Virus record (IMG/VR): IMGVR_UViG_3300047666_000093
Coordinates: 1-26,325 of that record
Length of the DNA stretch: 26,325 nt
Source: a virus
Strand: one strand, 5' to 3'
The notes below the pieces were generated by a model. It ran no database searches. It had not been told where the DNA came from and worked only from the letters and a program-made list of their open reading frames with translations. Within the stretch, counting starts at the first letter, position 1, and the number at the start of each line of letters is the position of its first letter. Both the position numbers and the translations under genes were made by a program. Of the stretch, positions 7,105 through 15,175 are shown piece after piece.

Positions 7105-7497
7105 ATGTTTGATTATGATAAGGCTTTTGACTATAAGAAGCCCTCAATTCAGATTGTAGGTAAATGGCAACCCTGGCATCAAGGTCATACAAATTTATTT
7201 AAAAAGGCCTTGACATTCACAGGACAAGTTGTTATAATAGTCAAAGATGTATATAAATCGGAAGGAGAAGACTCTCCATTCGGTGAGATTGATGTTGTTA
7301 ACCAAATAACAATATCATTAGAAAAAGAAGGCTACTATGATGGACAGCAATATATTATTGTATGTACTCCAAATATAGTAGGGTCTCTCAACGGACCTGG
7401 TAATGGAATATCTAACTATGATATGAAATCGTCAGGCCTAGATTATATTATGTCAAGTGAAATTAGAGAACAATTGAGAAAAGAAGGTAAATTATGA
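7105..7497 (+). CDS. HIGH-motif nucleotidylyltransferase, 130 aa
   Basis: Small nucleotidylyltransferase of the cytidylyltransferase-like superfamily, which couples a phosphorylated substrate to CMP or AMP. The nucleotide-binding loop is VGKWQPWHQGHTNLF (residues 18-32), with the HxGH motif as HQGH (25-28); the second signature is SSEIREQL near residues 117-124, equivalent to ISSTxIR. Proteins of this kind are common in marine T4-like phages and are variously labelled cytidylyltransferase or NMN adenylyltransferase-like; the substrate is unknown. It starts 5 bases after gp55 and overlaps the deformylase ATG by four bases. A consensus promoter is embedded in it (7210-7238). It differs from the second enzyme of this superfamily at 19642. 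Confidence 0.82.
   Translation: MFDYDKAFDYKKPSIQIVGKWQPWHQGHTNLFKKALTFTGQVVIIVKDVYKSEGEDSPFGEIDVVNQITISLEKEGYYDGQQYIIVCTPNIVGSLNGPGNGISNYDMKSSGLDYIMSSEIREQLRKEGKL
7210..7238 (+). promoter_or_regulatory. Consensus promoter inside a coding region
   Basis: TTGACA at 7210-7215, a 17-base spacer and TATAAT at 7233-7238 with an extended -10 TG lie inside the nucleotidyltransferase gene, encoding part of its KALTFTGQVVIIV segment. It matches the intergenic promoters in every defining feature and would add transcription of peptide deformylase, gp47 and gp46. Confidence 0.72.
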
Positions 7498-8105
7498 AAC
7501 TAGTATCTAACAAAGATCCAATTCTATCAAAGGTATTGGAAGATATCAATATTGAGAATCCTCAGATTGATTTAAAGCAAACCAAAGACGAAATGGTAGA
7601 GCTGATGGTATCTAAAAGAGGTCTAGGGTTGTCTGCTTGTCAAGTCGGTATAGATTATAAATTGTTTATTATCGGTGAAGATAAAGACACTACAATGATG
7701 TTTGTTAATCCTCAGGTTATATCTGTATCTGAAGAAACGGAACTTGACTTTGAAGGTTGTCTTAGCTACCCTGATGTATTTCTCAAAATGCATCGACCAA
7801 CATCTGTTGAAGCTTCATGGTATGACGAAGACGGTAACGCACAAACCGGAAACTTTGAAGGTTATACCGCAAGATGCTTCCTACACGAATTTGACCACCT
7901 ACATGGAGTTGTATTTTCAGATAAAGTATCTCGACTCAAATGGGAAAGGGCGTTAAAGAAGAAGCAAAAAATTACAAAGCAAAGAAACCAATTAACGGCT
8001 TATATGCAAAACGCGCAAATAGCAATAGACAACGCAAAAGCTACTAAAGATGCTAGTGCTAATGCTCAAATAGCAATAGACAACGCAAAAGCCGCCCAGG
8101 AGTAA
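7494..8105 (+). CDS. def: Peptide deformylase with repeated C-terminal tail, 203 aa
   Basis: Metalloenzyme that removes the formyl group from nascent protein N-termini; phage-encoded deformylases are known from marine phages and are thought to favour processing of selected proteins during infection. All three motifs are present: GLGLSACQVG (43-52, usually GxGLAAxQ), EGCLS (87-91, metal cysteine) and HEFDH (131-135, two metal histidines and the catalytic glutamate). The catalytic domain ends near residue 150; the rest is a basic linker and an alanine/asparagine-rich tail with NAQIAIDNAKA twice (173-183 and 190-200). The tail is not part of ordinary deformylases and looks like a recent duplication. 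Overlaps its upstream neighbour by four bases. Confidence 0.93.
   Translation: MKLVSNKDPILSKVLEDINIENPQIDLKQTKDEMVELMVSKRGLGLSACQVGIDYKLFIIGEDKDTTMMFVNPQVISVSEETELDFEGCLSYPDVFLKMHRPTSVEASWYDEDGNAQTGNFEGYTARCFLHEFDHLHGVVFSDKVSRLKWERALKKKQKITKQRNQLTAYMQNAQIAIDNAKATKDASANAQIAIDNAKAAQE
8016..8092 (+). repeat. Direct repeat, two identical 26-base copies, period 51 bases
   Basis: Bases 8016-8041 and 8067-8092 are identical, and the similarity extends a few bases on either side with synonymous differences. The 51-base period keeps frame, adding 17 codons to the deformylase tail. Confidence 0.9.
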
Positions 8106-8106
8106 T

Positions 8107-9168
8107 ATGAAAATCGCGATCGTTACCGATATTCACATCGGTTGTCGAGGAGATAGTAAAGTATTTCACGAAGTACAAAGAAAGTTTTTTGAAGAAGTAT
8201 TCTTTCCGTATATTGACGAACATGATATTAAGGTTGTATTTGACCTTGGTGATACATTTGACCGTCGTAAATATATTAACTACGTATCTCTTTCGGCTGG
8301 TAAATCATTCCTCTTTGATAATTTAGTAAAACGTAATATAGATTTCCATGCACTGATTGGAAACCATGATACTTATTACGCAAGTACTAATGAAATCAAT
8401 AGTATGAATCTATTAACACAAGAGTATCCTCAGTTTACTTTATACCAAGATAAAGGCGTAGAGTTACAAATGGGATCTACAAAGTTTCTTATGTTACCGT
8501 GGCTCAATAAAGAAAACGGTGAAGAGAATTTAGAAATTGTAAAGAACTCTAATGCTAATATATTAATGGGACATCTTGAAGTAAAAGGTTTCGAGATGAT
8601 GAAAGGCGCGCTATGTACTCACGGCGTTGATATGAACGTGTTTAAGAATTTTGAATCTGCGTTCTCTGGTCATTTCCACCATCCTTCAAGATATGGCAAT
8701 GTTGAGTACCTTGGATCACCTTATGAAATGACATGGTCTGATTATAAAGGTAGTCGAGGTTTTCATGTATTCGATACTGAAACTCGAGAAATGATTAAGA
8801 TCGAGAATCCTAATCGCGTATTCTATAAAGTATTCTACGACGATGAAAACTGGACAGTTGATGATGTTGCTAATTATGACGTAGATCAATATCGAGACAA
8901 GTTCGTTAAAGTAATTGTACAGAATAGAACTAACGCATATCTTTACGATATGTTTATGGGTCGTATGTCTGAATGTGGTGCGGTTGATGTTAGAGCTGTT
9001 GATGACCATTTAAATTTAGACGCAGAAGGTGTCGATGAGATACTTGATGAAACAAAAGATACGACAGAAATATTATCACAATACATTGATGGTCTCGAGA
9101 CTACAATTGATAAGGTTAAAGTAAAAACTGTATTGGATGATTTATATCATGAGGCACTTAGTTTATGA
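8107..9168 (+). CDS. 47: Recombination endonuclease subunit gp47 (Mre11/SbcD family), 353 aa
   Basis: Nuclease subunit of the gp46/gp47 complex that resects double-strand ends for recombination-dependent replication and helps degrade host DNA. Calcineurin-like phosphoesterase motifs are clear: DIHIG (8-12), GDTFDR (48-53), GNHD (85-88), GHLEV (155-159) and GHFHH (188-192), which together supply the two-metal site. The length matches T4 gp47 (339 aa). The C-terminal part is the capping and gp46-binding region. Starts one base after the deformylase stop and shares four bases with gp46, so the two subunits are coupled. Confidence 0.95.
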   Translation: MKIAIVTDIHIGCRGDSKVFHEVQRKFFEEVFFPYIDEHDIKVVFDLGDTFDRRKYINYVSLSAGKSFLFDNLVKRNIDFHALIGNHDTYYASTNEINSMNLLTQEYPQFTLYQDKGVELQMGSTKFLMLPWLNKENGEENLEIVKNSNANILMGHLEVKGFEMMKGALCTHGVDMNVFKNFESAFSGHFHHPSRYGNVEYLGSPYEMTWSDYKGSRGFHVFDTETREMIKIENPNRVFYKVFYDDENWTVDDVANYDVDQYRDKFVKVIVQNRTNAYLYDMFMGRMSECGAVDVRAVDDHLNLDAEGVDEILDETKDTTEILSQYIDGLETTIDKVKVKTVLDDLYHEALSL

Positions 9169-10877
9169 GAATTAACTTTGAGAAGGTTAAATATAAAAAC
9201 ATACTATCGACAGGAAACGTATTTACAACCGTAGAACTAAATATCGTTCCTAGTACATTAATCGCAGGATCAAACGGTTCAGGTAAAAGTACATTGCTTG
9301 ATGCAATTGTATTTGGTCTATACGGCCGACCTTTTCGTAATATCAATAAAGCGCAGTTAGTTAACTCAATTAATAATAAAGAACTGATTGTCGAATTGTA
9401 TTTCTCTGCGGGTGGTGATAAGTACAAAATCCTTCGTGGTATCAAACCTAATCTTTTTGAGATCTGGAAGAATGGTGCAATGATTAATAAAGATGCATCT
9501 ATTCGAGATTATCAAGGATTCCTCGAAGACGATATTCTGGGTATTAACTTTAAGGCATTCAATCAAATCGTAGTACTTGGTTCTGCTACTTATATTCCCT
9601 TTATGGAATTGAGAGCATATCAACGTCGAGAGATTATTGAAGACTTGTTAGACATCCAGGTATTCAGTGTTATGGGTACATTGGCAAAAGAACGTATGTC
9701 AGGTATTAAGACTGATATCAACGAAAACAAATACGATATAGAAATGGTTGAGAGTAAAATTGTATCACAAGAAGATAGTGATGCAGCAATACGAAATCTT
9801 AAATCTATTGAAGTTGATAAGATCAAAGATAAGATGACTGGTCATATCGACGAAATCGAAACAAAGAACACAACGATTGATTCTCAAGATGAAGCAATCA
9901 AAGTTCTATATGATGATATAGCTGATAAACCTGAAGAAAAGAAAAAGTTTCAAGAAGCAACCGAAAAACGTGCTGAGCTTGAAAGAAATCGTGTTGCGTT
10001 TGAAAAAGAACTATCGTTCTACGAACACAATGATGATTGCCCAACATGTAAACAGGGTATTGCCCACGACTTCAAACAAGAACAAATTATAGATAAGAAT
10101 CAACAAAAGGCTAAGATTGAGAAAGGTCTTGTTGATATAGCAGACGTACTTACAACTCACCAAACACGTTTAGGTTCTATTTCAAAAATTGAAGAACAGA
10201 TTCAATCGGTTAACTTCAAGATCTCTGAGATCCGAGCTGAAATCAAAATGTCTAAGAATGCTCTAATGAGTTATAAAAAGGAACTTGATAATGCTCAAAA
10301 GGAAGTTGCTGAAATTGATACTTCTAAACTTGAGAATCTACAAAACAGAATAGATACTCTAACTACGGCCCGTACTGAACTTCTTGATGAACATGAAGTA
10401 CTCAATATTGTTCAATTGATATTGAGAGACGGTGGTATTAAGGCAAAGATTATTTCTCAGTACATTCCTGTTATTAATAAACTTATCAACAAGTATCTTG
10501 CTGCCTTTGATCTGTTCGTTGACTTTCAACTTGATGAAGAGTTCAATGAAGTTATTCGTTCAAGGTTCAGAGATAAGTTTACCTATGCTAGTTTTTCTGA
10601 AGGAGAGAAACTACGTATCACATTATCAATTATGTTGGCTTGGAGATCAGTTGCTAAATTGAGATCTTCTGTATCAACGAATCTATTAATACTTGATGAA
10701 ACGTTGGATGGTGCTTTGGATGGAGTTGGTATTGAGAGTTTGATTGAAACACTACATGGTTTGAACAACGATGATAATATCTTTGTCATATCACATCGTG
10801 GAGATCAGTTCGCTGAAAAGTTTGAGAACAACCTCAAGTTCGAGAAAATCAAGAACTTCTCGGAGTTAGTACAATAA
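9165..10877 (+). CDS. 46: Recombination endonuclease subunit gp46 (Rad50/SbcC family), 570 aa
   Basis: ATPase subunit that clamps and tethers DNA ends for gp47. The Walker A motif is GSNGSGKST (35-43). Two coiled-coil arms flank a zinc hook CPTC (292-295), the ABC signature is SFSEGEKLR (477-484), and Walker B is LLILDE (507-512) followed by TLDGALD and the H-loop in VISHRGD. The length matches T4 gp46 (560 aa). The order 47 then 46 and the four-base overlap are the standard T4 arrangement. The gene ends four bases before the next promoter's -35 region. Confidence 0.96.
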   Translation: MRINFEKVKYKNILSTGNVFTTVELNIVPSTLIAGSNGSGKSTLLDAIVFGLYGRPFRNINKAQLVNSINNKELIVELYFSAGGDKYKILRGIKPNLFEIWKNGAMINKDASIRDYQGFLEDDILGINFKAFNQIVVLGSATYIPFMELRAYQRREIIEDLLDIQVFSVMGTLAKERMSGIKTDINENKYDIEMVESKIVSQEDSDAAIRNLKSIEVDKIKDKMTGHIDEIETKNTTIDSQDEAIKVLYDDIADKPEEKKKFQEATEKRAELERNRVAFEKELSFYEHNDDCPTCKQGIAHDFKQEQIIDKNQQKAKIEKGLVDIADVLTTHQTRLGSISKIEEQIQSVNFKISEIRAEIKMSKNALMSYKKELDNAQKEVAEIDTSKLENLQNRIDTLTTARTELLDEHEVLNIVQLILRDGGIKAKIISQYIPVINKLINKYLAAFDLFVDFQLDEEFNEVIRSRFRDKFTYASFSEGEKLRITLSIMLAWRSVAKLRSSVSTNLLILDETLDGALDGVGIESLIETLHGLNNDDNIFVISHRGDQFAEKFENNLKFEKIKNFSELVQ

Positions 10878-10880
10878 CCA

Positions 10881-10909
10881 TTGACATTTCACCTGAACTG
10901 TTGTATAAT
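10881..10909 (+). promoter_or_regulatory. Early sigma-70-type promoter, gene 43
   Basis: TTGACA at 10881-10886, a 17-base spacer, TATAAT at 10904-10909, preceded by ACCA. Lies directly after gene 46 and gives a leader of about 25 bases before the polymerase start. Confidence 0.9.
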
Positions 10910-10940
10910 GGTTGTTCAAATATAAAAAGGCACTATAGCA

Positions 10941-13493
10941 TTGACTAAATTCTATACATCCGTTGAAAGATACGGAAATAATATTCTACATCGAGGTTAC
11001 GAAAACGGTAAACGATTCTCGTATAAGGTACCTTTTCAGCCTACGCTATTTGTCCATACACCAAAGTCAGGAGCAGAAGGTTATCATTCACTAGAAGGTA
11101 ACTTACCTGTATCTCCACATAAGTTTGGTGATATGCGGGAAGCAAAGAACTTCATCGAAGAATACAAAGGTGTTCACGGTATGAAGACGTTTGGTTCTAC
11201 AAATTACGTTACACAATTCATTCAAGAAGAATACCCAGGCAAGATTACATACGACGTATCCAAGGTTAATATCGTATCGTTTGATATTGAGGTTGACATC
11301 AGTGACGGTTATCCGAATATGGATACTGCTGATAAACCAATTACATCTATTGCCTATCACAGTTCTCGAGATAATGTATATTATGTTCTAGGACGTAAAG
11401 ATTACGACAAGGCTAAAACAGTTACTGATATTCCTCAGGACAAGATTCAGTTCGTATTGTTTGATGGTATTGATGGTGAACGTGCTTTACTTCAATACTT
11501 TATGAAATTATGGACAACTGATTATCCTGATGTTGTAACTGGTTGGAACGTTGAATACTTTGATATTCAATACATCGTAACTCGTATCATCGCGTTACTT
11601 GGAGAAGAAACCGCAAAGCGTTTATCTCCACACAAATCAATTAAACAATCCTCTCGAGAGATCTTTGGTAAAGTTGCCTCGACCTATCGTATTATGGGTG
11701 TTGCTGTTATTGATTACATGGATTGTTTCAAGAAGTTTGGTTATAAGTACGGTCCTCAAGAATCATACAAGTTAGATCATATTGCTTATGCCGTCCTTGG
11801 TGAAAAGAAAATTGATTACTCTGAATATGGTTCGCTGACTGGATTATGGGAAGAGAATCCTCAACTATATCTTGACTATAATTTAAAAGATACTCAACTG
11901 ATTGCTCGTCTCGAAGAAGAGACAGGATTGCTTGCGTTAGTTATGACAGTTGCATATGACGGTGGTGTTAACTACGGCGATGCGTTTGGTACAGTTGGTA
12001 TATGGGAAGCAACCATATATCGTAAACTGATGAAAGATAAAATTGTTCCTCCACTTAAAGGTGGACCAGGAATGATTGCTGGTGATCTTGTTGGTGGTTA
12101 TGTTAAAGATCCTAAAGTTGGAATGCATCCTTGGGTTGTATCTTTTGACCTTAACTCTCTATACCCTCACTTGATGTTACAATATAACATGTCACCAGAA
12201 ACATATATGCCTAATGATCGTGAATACGTGACTCAAGACATGGTACTGAATCGTGAATATAAAAATGATCGTCCTAATGTATCGGTAGCTGCTAACGGTG
12301 TTTGTTTTTCAAATAAGAAGCAAGGAATCATTCCTGAAATTATTGATGAATACTATAATAACCGTTCTGTCATTAAGAAGCAGATGATCCTTGCTGAGCA
12401 ACAAGAACAGGTCGAGACAGATCCAAGAGAACTCAAACGTCTAAAGCGTGAGATCAATCAATTACACAATTCGCAAATGTCAATTAAGATTGCCATGAAC
12501 AGTCTCTATGGCGCAACTGCTAACAAATATTTCTTATACTATATTAATGAAATGGCTGAAGCAATTACAACATCAGGTCAGTTAGGTATTCGTTACGCTG
12601 AGAAGTCGGTTAATGATTATTTAAATAGAACTCTAGGTACAACTGACCATGACTATATCATCTATATTGATACTGACTCCATCTATGTTGACTTTGGTCC
12701 TTTGATTAAAGAAGTATTTGGTACGACTGATATTGATAAAGATAAAGGCGAAGAGTTCCTTGATAGAATCTGTTCAACAAAAATTGAGCAAATCATTGAA
12801 GATGGTTATGAAAAGCTTGCTGCTGATCTAGGTACATATCGTAATGCAATGGTAATGAAACGTGAAAAGATTACTAACAGAGCAATCTTTGTTGCTAAGA
12901 AACGTTACATACTAAATACATTGAACTCAGAAGGTGTTCACTACGATACTCCTAAGGTATCAGTAACAGGATTAGAATCAGTAAGATCTTCTACTCCTGA
13001 GATCTGTCGTTCTAAACTCAAGAAATGTTTTGAAATCATTATGAACGAAGATGAAGAAACAACTCAAGCGTTTATTGGAGATTTCAAAGAACTGTTTCGT
13101 ACATTAGATCCTATGGCAATCGCAAAGACCTCGGGCGTTAATGAACTTCAGAAGTACCAAGATAAAGGATCTATATACAGAAAAGGTACACCAATGCATG
13201 TTCGCGGTTCCTTGATGTATAACCACTTTATCAAAGAGAAAGGTCTTGGCAAGAAGTTTCCAATGATACAAGGTGGAGATAAAGTCAAGCTATTATATTT
13301 AAAGGTACCTAATCCTATTCGTGAGAATGCGATATCGGTTCCTGGCCTTTTGCCAAAACAACTTGGACTACATGATTACGTTGATACTGAACTTCAGTTT
13401 GATAAAGTATTCTTGAGTCCTATTCAATCAATACTCGACGCAGTTGGATGGTCGGCAGAGAAGGTTAATACCCTCGATGACTTTTTCAGTTAA
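10941..13493 (+). CDS. 43: Family B DNA polymerase gp43, TTG start, 850 aa
   Basis: Replicative polymerase with 3'-5' proofreading, working with the gp45 clamp. Exonuclease motifs: Exo I FDIEVD (114-119), Exo II WNVEYFD (202-208), Exo III YNLKD (313-317). Polymerase motifs: A DLNSLYP (403-409), B KIAMNSLYG (516-524), C DTDS (577-580). The C-terminus DDFF resembles the clamp-binding peptide of T4 gp43. The start is a TTG at 10941: the predicted TKFYTSVERYGNNI aligns with the T4 N-terminus KEFYISIETVGNNI, AAAAGG lies ten bases upstream, and no in-frame ATG occurs before residue 81. T4 gp43 is 898 aa. It is transcribed alone between two promoters, upstream of the clamp genes rather than after regA as in T4. 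Confidence 0.96.
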   Translation: MTKFYTSVERYGNNILHRGYENGKRFSYKVPFQPTLFVHTPKSGAEGYHSLEGNLPVSPHKFGDMREAKNFIEEYKGVHGMKTFGSTNYVTQFIQEEYPGKITYDVSKVNIVSFDIEVDISDGYPNMDTADKPITSIAYHSSRDNVYYVLGRKDYDKAKTVTDIPQDKIQFVLFDGIDGERALLQYFMKLWTTDYPDVVTGWNVEYFDIQYIVTRIIALLGEETAKRLSPHKSIKQSSREIFGKVASTYRIMGVAVIDYMDCFKKFGYKYGPQESYKLDHIAYAVLGEKKIDYSEYGSLTGLWEENPQLYLDYNLKDTQLIARLEEETGLLALVMTVAYDGGVNYGDAFGTVGIWEATIYRKLMKDKIVPPLKGGPGMIAGDLVGGYVKDPKVGMHPWVVSFDLNSLYPHLMLQYNMSPETYMPNDREYVTQDMVLNREYKNDRPNVSVAANGVCFSNKKQGIIPEIIDEYYNNRSVIKKQMILAEQQEQVETDPRELKRLKREINQLHNSQMSIKIAMNSLYGATANKYFLYYINEMAEAITTSGQLGIRYAEKSVNDYLNRTLGTTDHDYIIYIDTDSIYVDFGPLIKEVFGTTDIDKDKGEEFLDRICSTKIEQIIEDGYEKLAADLGTYRNAMVMKREKITNRAIFVAKKRYILNTLNSEGVHYDTPKVSVTGLESVRSSTPEICRSKLKKCFEIIMNEDEETTQAFIGDFKELFRTLDPMAIAKTSGVNELQKYQDKGSIYRKGTPMHVRGSLMYNHFIKEKGLGKKFPMIQGGDKVKLLYLKVPNPIRENAISVPGLLPKQLGLHDYVDTELQFDKVFLSPIQSILDAVGWSAEKVNTLDDFFS

Positions 13494-13498
13494 GACTA

Positions 13499-13527
13499 TT
13501 GACATTTATATCAAACTGTGTTATAAT
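13499..13527 (+). promoter_or_regulatory. Early sigma-70-type promoter, redox operon
   Basis: TTGACA at 13499-13504, a 17-base spacer, TATAAT at 13522-13527 with an extended -10 TG. Starts six bases after the polymerase stop; drives the genes from 13551 to 15161 and possibly the peptide at 15263. Confidence 0.9.
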
Positions 13528-13550
13528 ATACACAATAAAGGAGAAAAACA

Positions 13551-13838
13551 ATGAGTGATGTACAAATCGTAAGACTATCAACCGGTGAAGAGGTTGTAGC
13601 AAAAGTAACTTTTGATAAAGGTTTCTATACCTTAACAGACGGAATATTATTAATACCAGCGGGAGAAGGTAAAATTGGAATGATCCCATTCGTACCTTAC
13701 GCTAAAAGAGACCCTATTGCTATTGGTGAAGCTCACGTTATGTTTACTGTTGAACCAGGCGTAGAGTTAAAGAGACAAGTTCTCGAAGCAACATCTAGTA
13801 TTATTATGCCTGATACAGGCGGACTAACACTAGTATGA
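13551..13838 (+). CDS. Small beta-rich conserved phage protein, 95 aa
   Basis: Begins after a strong AAGGAG site. The sequence opens with IVRLSTGEEVVAKVTFDKG and continues with alternating hydrophobic strands (LLIPAGEGKIGMIPFVPYAK, HVMFTVEPGVELKRQV), which reads as a small beta-barrel, perhaps Sm-like. I recall related small proteins in marine T4-like phages near their replication genes, all without a known function. There is no signal peptide, membrane segment or cysteine. It overlaps the glutaredoxin start by four bases, so the two are coupled. Confidence 0.72.
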   Translation: MSDVQIVRLSTGEEVVAKVTFDKGFYTLTDGILLIPAGEGKIGMIPFVPYAKRDPIAIGEAHVMFTVEPGVELKRQVLEATSSIIMPDTGGLTLV

Positions 13839-14050
13839 TAGAAATATACGGAAAGGCTAACTGTTCTTATTGCAGTATGGCTAAACAGATTTGCCAATCA
13901 AAGAAATTAGACTTTGTGTATAAATCAATGGGTGAGGACTTTTCGCAAGAAGAGTTCTTTACTAAGTTTCCAACTGCAAGAACCTTTCCACAGATTATAA
14001 TGGACGGCGAAGCAATTGGTGGATTTAATGAATTACAGGATAAATTATGA
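13835..14050 (+). CDS. Glutaredoxin, 71 aa
   Basis: Small dithiol oxidoreductase. The active site is CSYC (residues 10-13) after the first strand MIEIYGKAN; the cis-proline segment TFPQIIMDG and the GGFNEL glutathione-binding end are both present. It probably supplies electrons to a phage or host ribonucleotide reductase, as NrdC does in T4, though no reductase gene is in the window. It sits between the 95-aa protein and the MazG-like enzyme, overlapping both by four bases. It is slightly shorter than host glutaredoxins (about 80-85 aa) but looks complete. Confidence 0.9.
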   Translation: MIEIYGKANCSYCSMAKQICQSKKLDFVYKSMGEDFSQEEFFTKFPTARTFPQIIMDGEAIGGFNELQDKL

Positions 14051-14460
14051 GTAAAGATTGGGTAAAAGACATTGTCGACATGCAGACAAAATACAAAACA
14101 CATAGCTGGGTAGCAAACTCAGATATAGAAAAGTTGAAGGCGTTCTTGGAATTCAGAGTTAACTTCCTACAAGAAGAACTTGATGAAACAAGAACTGCTC
14201 AAACAGATATCGACTCCGAAGAAATCGTTGATGGTTTAGTTGACCTTTGTGTAGTGGCAATCGGTACTCTTGATGCCTTCGGAGTCGATCCTTATAAAGC
14301 TTGGGACGCAGTTCTCGAAGCTAACATGGCCAAAGAACCTGGTATTAAAGTAGGTAGGCCAAACCCACTAGGATTACCTGATCTAATGAAACCTGAAGGA
14401 TGGACAGCTCCATCACATGAAGGGAATCACGGTATCCTACCAACGTTAAAAGGAGAATAA
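14047..14460 (+). CDS. MazG-like / phosphoribosyl-ATP pyrophosphohydrolase-like enzyme, 137 aa
   Basis: All-alpha NTP pyrophosphatase superfamily. Metal-binding residues appear as EELDE (43-47) and EIVDGLVD (59-66), the paired acidic motifs of MazG and HisE type enzymes. The C-terminal part (EANMAKEPGIKVGRPNPLG, then PEGWTAPSH) is the arrangement seen in phage proteins usually labelled phosphoribosyl-ATP pyrophosphohydrolase-like. Possible roles are hydrolysis of unwanted dNTPs or of alarmone-like nucleotides; the substrate is not known. It overlaps glutaredoxin by four bases and abuts the cytochrome gene. Confidence 0.82.
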   Translation: MSKDWVKDIVDMQTKYKTHSWVANSDIEKLKAFLEFRVNFLQEELDETRTAQTDIDSEEIVDGLVDLCVVAIGTLDAFGVDPYKAWDAVLEANMAKEPGIKVGRPNPLGLPDLMKPEGWTAPSHEGNHGILPTLKGE

Positions 14461-14931
14461 ATGAGAGAGCTTGGATATGTATTAGTTGGCTGCTCTGTAT
14501 TTGTAATCTTTTTTGTTGCATTCATATATCCGAACATTGAGCATAAAGGTCATCCACCTATTAACAACTGCACAGGCGAATGCTATAAGCAGTATGTTAT
14601 AGACAATGGTACAGTAGCAGAACAAATACAAGAAAAGAAAGCTATAGCAATAGCCAAAGCAGAGTCAGGCATAGTTGATGTGTTTGAACAAGCTAGAGGA
14701 GTATGGAGAGGTTGTGCAGGCTGTCACGGAGCAAAAGGTCAAGGCCAAGGTATGTTTCCTAAGTTAGCAGGACAAACTTCAGACTATATAGCAGGAAGAT
14801 TAAATGCTTACAGAAATAAAGAAAGAGTAGGCAGTAATAGTGCAATGATGTGGGGACAAGCCATGCCATTAACAGATAGACAAATAGAACAGTTAAGCAT
14901 GTTCGTACAAGAAGGATTTCCAGAAGAATGA
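14461..14931 (+). CDS. Membrane-anchored class I cytochrome c, 156 aa
   Basis: A mono-haem cytochrome c carried by the phage. An N-terminal hydrophobic helix (residues 5-23) should act as an uncleaved signal anchor, putting the rest in the periplasm. Haem attachment is CAGCH (85-89) in GVWRGCAGCHGAKGQGQG, followed by the c4/c5/c553-type block FPKLAGQTSDYI (99-110) and a distal region AMMWGQAMPLTDRQIEQL; M129 or M130 is the likely axial ligand, M135 an alternative. Host Ccm machinery would have to attach the haem. A linker with another cysteine pair (C37, C41) separates anchor and domain. L8-V9-G10-C11 resembles a lipobox, but the hydrophobic stretch before it is too short. AAAGGAG precedes the ATG. 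Isoleucine is ATA in 8 of 11 codons and all seven arginines are AGA, unlike the polymerase gene, which suggests later acquisition. Probable role: electron transfer to a terminal oxidase during infection (inference). Confidence 0.9.
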   Translation: MRELGYVLVGCSVFVIFFVAFIYPNIEHKGHPPINNCTGECYKQYVIDNGTVAEQIQEKKAIAIAKAESGIVDVFEQARGVWRGCAGCHGAKGQGQGMFPKLAGQTSDYIAGRLNAYRNKERVGSNSAMMWGQAMPLTDRQIEQLSMFVQEGFPEE

Positions 14932-15161
14932 AAGAGTTAAGAGACAGGTTGGTATATGCAATGAGTGCGCAGTACGCTGCAGCTATTCAAAAGCATAGTG
15001 TTAATATTGAGATACTATTAGAGAAAGGTGTTGGCGTTGCTGAACATCCTGATCTTATGGCAACTATTGATTCAGAGATAACTTTATTAGCAGAGGCAGA
15101 AGATAAACTGTCTACTCTACAAGGTCACTTTGAAAGAGCACCGGAACCGAGAGTAGTATAA
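14928..15161 (+). CDS. Small conserved phage protein, 77 aa
   Basis: Overlaps the cytochrome stop by four bases. Predicted all-helical: MKELRDRLVYAMSAQYAAAI, then KHSVNIEILLEKGVGVAEHPDL and a second helix from about residue 46 with acidic heptads (TIDSEITLLAEAEDKLSTLQ). The block NIEILLEKGVGVAEHPD matches a small protein I recall from marine T4-like phages, with no known role. There is no membrane segment or cysteine, so it is probably cytoplasmic and not a partner of the cytochrome. It is the last sizeable gene of the 13551 operon. Confidence 0.75.
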   Translation: MKELRDRLVYAMSAQYAAAIQKHSVNIEILLEKGVGVAEHPDLMATIDSEITLLAEAEDKLSTLQGHFERAPEPRVV

Positions 15162-15175
15162 CTTTCATGAATAAC

